Position numbers and translations under genes: made by a program. Below are positions 63,651 through 64,000 of a stretch of DNA of 64,000 nt, one piece after another. Numbering within the stretch: the first letter of the stretch is position 1; each line of letters opens with the position of its first letter. The notes beneath the pieces are model-generated. The model was not told the origin of the DNA. It saw only the letters and a program-made list of their open reading frames with translations, and did no database searches. Origin of the DNA: Cristatella mucedo (lineage: Eukaryota > Bryozoa > Phylactolaemata > Cristatellidae); assembly GCA_009760855.2 (NCBI GenBank), contig WPIO01000131.1, positions 186,001 through 250,000 on the forward strand, given 5' to 3'.

Positions 63651-64000
63651 GGAAATGGAGACAATCGCATAGCTACCAGCAATTTCACGCACATTGCAGA
63701 ATGATCACTCTAGTGCTCACATGCTAGCTACAAGGTACACAAGCGAGCTGAAAAGACATCACTTTGGTGGTCCACTTTGGCCATGCTTACAGTAAGGGCT
63801 ACAGATCCCCATTCAGCGTCCGCAACTTTTGACGATTGAGCTCTTACAAACGGTAAGCTGATCTTACCCTAAATGTTAATCACTTCACATCTTTTGCCTG
63901 GGTTATATATCTTCATCTGGTATTTTTAATGCAATATTTTCCAGCAGCTGTACCTTTTTGTTTGCCAAGTGGAAGCCACTACAATTGAGCTAGCATGAAA
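63650..64000. other. Window end, nothing recognised
   Basis: Unique sequence without a long frame or repeat match. Confidence 0.45.

Overview
This is a window of animal nuclear DNA, from an invertebrate. Genes are split by GT-AG introns, promoters are GC-rich and CpG-rich, simple repeats are long, and there are many broken copies of CR1/L2-type LINEs, tRNA-derived SINEs and one Ty1/copia element. I cannot name the species. A flatworm, mollusc or other spiralian is only a guess.

I can join four genes across introns by splice sites, reading phase and protein resemblance. (1) 13223-26086, plus: PPP4R2, regulatory subunit 2 of protein phosphatase 4, six exons, 436 aa if all six are right. A GC-rich block at 12640-13130 is the likely promoter. 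(2) 37506-40561, plus: a RhoA/Rho1-type GTPase, two coding exons, 192 aa, with a probable non-coding leader exon ending at 36450 inside a CpG island (35400-36620). (3) 49909-44882, minus: an FBXL12-like F-box/LRR protein, three exons, 318 aa. (4) 59729-59231, minus: the last two exons of a cysteine-rich secreted or surface protein with a hydrophobic C-terminus that looks like a GPI-anchor signal. Its upstream exons are not resolved and its family is not assigned. The first three are ordinary housekeeping functions (phosphatase regulation, actin signalling, ubiquitin ligation) with no sign of joint function.

The rest is accessory. 1-13 kb and 26-35 kb are dense with LINE and SINE fragments. 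28-29 kb holds a perfect AT palindrome inside a possible DNA transposon. 52.1-56.3 kb is a stacked insertion: a LINE copy, split by an LTR retrotransposon, itself split by a SINE and a second LINE. The SINE shares its 3' end with the main LINE family, which suggests a LINE/SINE partnership. 34.7, 43.5, 46, 57.2, 57.7-58.0, 58.7 and 63.6 kb hold long GA/CT/GT microsatellites. I found no CRISPR array, operon or bacterial-type system, and no strong case for a new multi-gene system.
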